From Herminiimonas fonticola (GTDB taxonomy: Bacteria > Pseudomonadota > Gammaproteobacteria > Burkholderiales > Burkholderiaceae_D), in the NCBI RefSeq assembly GCF_003293745.1, contig NZ_PTLZ01000002.1, positions 124,001 to 188,000 on the forward strand: a DNA stretch of 64,000 nt, given 5' to 3'. Made by a program: the position numbers and the translations under genes. The notes below the pieces were generated by a model. That model was not told the DNA's origin. It did no database searches and saw only the letters and a program-made list of their open reading frames with translations. This document shows positions 63,918 to 64,000 of this stretch, piece by piece (the stretch's first letter is position 1; each line of letters opens with the position of its first letter).

Positions 63918-64000
63918 ATGTTTGCTTAAAAAACCATTCTTTATATGGTCCTCTTTTCTGATTTGTCAGGAAACTTTATAAACGTCGCTCGACTCGCTCA

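Overview
The window is a chromosomal segment of a betaproteobacterium, most likely Oxalobacteraceae and close to Herminiimonas or Janthinobacterium. This is judged from gene content and protein style (GlnE, a YhdP-type AsmA protein, Nit-family hydrolase, TldD, AroG, MurB, ArgF/ArgG, RsgA, Orn, FumA-type fumarase, Acs) and the moderate GC; no database was searched. About fifty protein genes, two intact tRNA genes (His-GTG, Ser-GGA) and many clear stem-loop terminators are present. No insertion sequence, prophage, CRISPR array or rRNA was seen.

Layout. 0-24 kb is mostly housekeeping: glnE (cut by the left edge), yhdP, a nitrilase, tldD, aroG, an aspartic protease, yajQ, murB, a hydantoinase/HDAC-fold pair, an argF-argG-ppnP run, an M48 peptidase-phhB-rsgA operon, orn, a SEC-C protein, srkA and a diguanylate cyclase. 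25-45 kb is accessory. It holds a degenerate phosphorelay protein, an operon of two paralogous unknown proteins plus a Dyp-type peroxidase facing a catalase-family gene, a 1678-residue pseudokinase/AAA/histidine kinase with a hybrid kinase directly after it, a 1245-residue membrane-anchored coiled coil, and a translationally coupled TPR protein/L,D-transpeptidase pair. 45-54 kb carries small envelope and stress proteins, a universal stress protein, an MFS transporter, two TenA paralogues and a MazG-like NTP pyrophosphohydrolase. 54-59.8 kb returns to core genes (tRNA-His, murI, fumarase, a UPF0114 protein, acs, tRNA-Ser). 59.9-61.8 kb is a short AT-rich accessory patch next to tRNA-Ser, followed by a YXWGXW-repeat secreted protein and a small hydrophilic protein.

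The strongest regulatory find lies upstream of aroG. A 23-codon reading frame has seven Phe/Tyr codons among nine consecutive codons. It overlaps one arm of a three-segment RNA switch (GGCGGT / ACCGCC / GGCGGT) that ends in a U-tract, which is the architecture of a ribosome-mediated transcription attenuator for DAHP synthase. Other points worth following are the peroxidase/catalase locus with its unknown paralogues, the kinase-dead giant sensor, a homopolymer frameshift in a small membrane protein, a tRNA 3'-end fragment and a REP-like repeat pair.
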